54,945 bases of DNA, taken from Acanthaster planci (lineage: Eukaryota; Echinodermata; Asteroidea; Valvatida; Acanthasteridae). The stretch's first letter is position 1, and each line of letters opens with the position of its first letter. The position numbers were made by a program, and so were the translations under genes. Of the stretch, positions 54,730-54,945 are shown one piece after another. The notes beneath the pieces are model-generated. The model was not told the origin of the DNA and searched no databases. It was given only the letters and a program-made list of their open reading frames with translations. Location: the NCBI RefSeq assembly GCF_001949145.1, contig NW_019091715.1:50457-105401 (forward strand), read 5' to 3'.

Positions 54730-54945
54730 ATTTGGCTACAAACAAGAAAATAACAGCAGGTCACCGAGGACACAGCACATGAGTTCTTCCAGGCAGTTTC
54801 CAAAAGGGGTGGCTACCCCACAGTACTTCATGAAGTTGCAGGACAGTGGGATCTGAAAGAAAGTGCTGGTGAGGTCAGTTGTGATAATGTGTTTCCACTG
54901 TGCATTCTGGCATAAGGTAGAATTGATGTCAGGCATGAAAGCCAG
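54730..54945 (-). pseudogene. Gypsy-like (LTR) reverse transcriptase fragment, runs off the window
   Basis: Read from the window end on the minus strand: [58 protein letters not shown]. This is the first catalytic block of a Ty3/Gypsy-like RT (TDL..FFQIPLS). Between ATPFGN and LEELMC about 20 residues usual in relatives (a VYTRSAMGMPGSE-type block) are missing, and the strand ends in stops near 54735. Upstream coding would lie beyond 54945. Confidence 0.7.

Overview
The window is eukaryotic, from an animal: it has spliced-gene signals, a GDPD-family exon, and decayed copies of nearly every major class of animal transposable element. Repeated ACATGTACAT-type words (for example near 8700, 8820, 34770 and 40140), DIRS, Penelope, CR1-like and Tx1-like elements, and a LINE start resembling the NPGP type suggest a marine invertebrate, perhaps a hemichordate, cephalochordate or echinoderm. 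The sequence alone does not fix the species. Almost nothing here is ordinary host gene; the one convincing host exon is a GDE1-like glycerophosphodiester phosphodiesterase exon at 5221-5396.

Layout. 135-4430: a minus-strand APE-type LINE split by a 2.6-kb hAT-like element (266-2855) with an 8-bp target duplication; the LINE reading frame resumes across it. 5221-5396: the GDE1-like exon. 8127-9045: a second, small hAT-like element. 10471-15700: a RecQ-like helicase fragment, then a Tx1/L1-like LINE interrupted by a piggyBac remnant and an assembly gap. 17100-17480: a three-fold ~147-bp repeat with protein-like content. 17814-20540: DIRS-like leader and gag. 22430-28770: tandem arrays and a large foldback built from ~147-bp repeats. 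29069-34375: DIRS RT, gag and tyrosine-recombinase remnants. 35663-37090: Tc1 transposase abutting a Penelope GIY-YIG segment.

40722-52880: a DIRS element cut inside its tyrosine recombinase by a 10,007-bp insertion (41977-51983). The insertion is bounded by 61-bp inverted repeats (53 of 61 identical) and a TAA target duplication. It carries a spliced DDE-like gene with a C2H2 finger (minus strand), a decayed BEN-domain-like gene (plus strand), long inner inverted repeats, and a CR1-like LINE sitting in an intron of the DDE gene. This large transposon, apparently pairing a DDE gene with a BEN gene, is the best candidate for something not described before. 52998-54945: a piggyBac-like N-terminal half, a DIRS-like gag and the edge of a Gypsy-like RT.

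The insertion order reads directly from the nesting: DIRS first, then the 10-kb DNA transposon, then the LINE in its intron. Likewise LINE then hAT on the left, and Tx1 LINE then piggyBac in the middle. Most coding remnants have stops, frameshifts or deletions, so little here is likely to be active today. All family calls come from reading motifs; no search was run.
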